From Coleofasciculus sp. LEGE 07092 (lineage in GTDB: Bacteria; Cyanobacteriota; Cyanobacteriia; Cyanobacteriales; Coleofasciculaceae), in NCBI RefSeq assembly GCF_015207375.1, contig NZ_JADEWY010000071.1:1-34815 (forward strand): DNA of 34,815 nucleotides, written 5' to 3'. This document shows positions 33,569-34,815 of the stretch, in pieces; the stretch's first letter is position 1; each line of letters starts with the position of its first letter. The translations under genes were made by a program, and so were the position numbers. The notes below the pieces were generated by a model, which did not search any database, was not told the DNA's origin, and saw only the letters and a program-made list of their open reading frames with translations.

Positions 33569-34815
33569 TCAAAAATTATCCCCAGGTCTATCATTTAGCA
33601 TCATTGTTTCTTCATTTTCCATCGCATCTTCTTCCTCATCACCTTCTAAAGCTGGTTTTTCTTGTTCCCAATCTTCAATCTGTTCAGTCTCACCTTCATA
33701 GTCATTCGCTCCGTGAGTATACTGAACCTCTGGTAATATCGGTTCTCCTTCTGCACTTTCGATAAAAATGGTAGATTCTTCCTCTAATAAGAACGCTTCA
33801 TCCTCCAGTTGGTCGGTTAAAGTGGGTGGCACGAGAGACTGATTGTAAGCCTGAAACTCTTCCAGAGAAAATATAGCTCCGCTTCTCATGGCAAAGTTAA
33901 GGTTTTGTTCATCCAATTGAGCTTCAAACAGACAAGCATTGGTAAGATTAGCTGAGGTAACATTTGCACCTCTGAGGTCAGCCCTTGATAAATCAGCTCC
34001 TTCTAAGTAAGCGCCAGAAAGATCGGCTTGCGAGAGATTAGCACCCACAAGACTTGCCCAAGTCAAATTAGCTTTTTGTAGGTTGGCACCTGCTAAATTA
34101 GTGCCGAGTAACTCAGCCCCTGATAAATTCGCCTCCTCTAAGTTGGCTTCTGCTAGCATCCTGTAATTTAGACAGGCTTGTGCCAAATTGATGTGAGCCA
34201 AGCTGTGTCTGATTCGCTGCCAAAAGGCGGTGGGAGAAAGGGCTACCGTTCGACCTATAAAACTTAACAACTGGTCAGCATCAAACTCTTGGGGTACGTC
34301 AGGATTGCCGCACGGACAAAAGGGAACGTTAGCTTCTCGCGCTATCGTACAGAGTAATAAAAAGATATTAAGTCCGACAGTCGCATCAATTTGCAAGGCA
34401 TTTAAAGGGTTTTGGATAGCACGCAACTCGTTTTGAGCGTGATGAGCAATGCCTTCATCTAGCCACCGTCCCCGACAGTAAGCCCGATAGAAGCGATAGA
34501 GGCGTTTAAACAGCAGGGGGAAGGAAAAGAAATTGGCATTGCGCTTTTGCTCCCGTCGCAGGCGCTCAATCACCAATTCTTCTATATCTTTTGATACCAA
34601 ACCATACCCTAGCAGCGCGTAAAGATGCTGGGCGACATCAAGGGGCGAGTTAATCGCAAAGGAAATTTCACCGTAGGCATCTTGCGCTTGTTGGGTTAGT
34701 GCCTCAAGCTGAAGGGCAATTTCTTCAGCCCCCAAGTATTCTCCCAAGCTTGGGTGAGAGAATTCAACGCGAAGGTGAGAGGGCAACAGTTGCTTGTTTC
34801 TTACCAAGTGTGGGT
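33569..34815 (-). CDS. Pentapeptide-repeat protein with NACHT-type C-terminal helical region (partial)
   Basis: The frame is open across the right edge, so the N-terminus, perhaps with the NTPase domain, is outside the window. The visible part begins LRVEFSHPSLGEYLGAEEIA, which resembles the helical segment after NACHT-type STAND NTPase domains (compare F-x-H-x-S-(L/F)-x-E-(Y/F)-L-x-A). About 150 residues of helices follow, with a small CPCG motif. Then come about 18 pentapeptides (around 34150-33900, e.g. LAEANLEEANLSGAELLGTN). An acidic Glu/Asp-rich tail of about 90 residues ends in NDRPGDNF. NACHT-pentapeptide proteins are numerous in filamentous cyanobacteria, and some STAND proteins act in defence or signalling. 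Confidence 0.85.
   Translation of the reverse strand, partial: PHLVRNKQLLPSHLRVEFSHPSLGEYLGAEEIALQLEALTQQAQDAYGEISFAINSPLDVAQHLYALLGYGLVSKDIEELVIERLRREQKRNANFFSFPLLFKRLYRFYRAYCRGRWLDEGIAHHAQNELRAIQNPLNALQIDATVGLNIFLLLCTIAREANVPFCPCGNPDVPQEFDADQLLSFIGRTVALSPTAFWQRIRHSLAHINLAQACLNYRMLAEANLEEANLSGAELLGTNLAGANLQKANLTWASLVGANLSQADLSGAYLEGADLSRADLRGANVTSANLTNACLFEAQLDEQNLNFAMRSGAIFSLEEFQAYNQSLVPPTLTDQLEDEAFLLEEESTIFIESAEGEPILPEVQYTHGANDYEGETEQIEDWEQEKPALEGDEEEDAMENEETMMLNDRPGDNF

Overview
The window looks like chromosomal DNA of a cyanobacterium, probably a filamentous one. HIP1 octamers (GCGATCGC) recur throughout. Several genes belong to families typical of or confined to cyanobacteria and plastids: Ycf66, DUF760, DUF29, a Ser/Thr kinase fused to GUN4, a DUF1400 esterase, and an IleRS carrying a CAAD membrane domain. 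Heptanucleotide tandem repeats (STRR) and many short palindromes lie between genes. I see no rRNA, tRNA or CRISPR array. All calls come from reading the sequence; no database search was run.

Region 1 (1-9700) is accessory. Two pentapeptide-repeat paralogues (to 1289 and 2949-4340) share a ~219-nt block that is almost identical. They flank a coupled two-gene unit (a small antitoxin-like protein plus an HNH nuclease, 1499-2280) and a DUF29 protein. A kinase-GUN4 protein follows on the minus strand. Next comes a gene graveyard: the tail of a PIN-domain toxin, a second antitoxin-like gene that has lost its partner, and the decayed C-terminus of a second HNH nuclease. After these lie a phosphodiester glycosidase-like protein with a Kre9/KNH-like tail, a solitary m5C DNA methyltransferase, and two 27-28-bp GTCAC-bounded motifs that may be a relic of a transposon end.

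Region 2 (9700-29300) is mostly housekeeping: TMEM14-like protein, DUF760, scpB, a lone ABC ATPase, DUF1400 esterase, argF, lexA (with a perfect cyanobacterial LexA box upstream), a glutamine synthetase-like protein with two apparent metal-ligand Glu-to-Lys changes, a secreted PPC-like protein with three Cys-pair repeats, enolase, a putative Tat lipoprotein esterase, ileS and ycf66. Gaps carry STRRs, a 104-bp foldback element just before the glutamine synthetase-like gene, and a ~58-bp dispersed repeat that also truncates a small membrane protein gene.

Region 3 (29500-34815) has three ParA-type ATPases: two minus-strand paralogues, then a divergent ParA translationally coupled to an atypical ParB. 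This ParB has a ParB-N-like start, a coiled coil and a helix-hairpin-helix-like end, with no recognisable DNA-binding HTH and no GERRxRA box. A NACHT-type/pentapeptide protein runs off the right edge.

The most promising material for an undescribed system is the antitoxin-like/HNH unit with its decayed second copy, and the ParA-ParA-ParA/ParB-HhH cluster.
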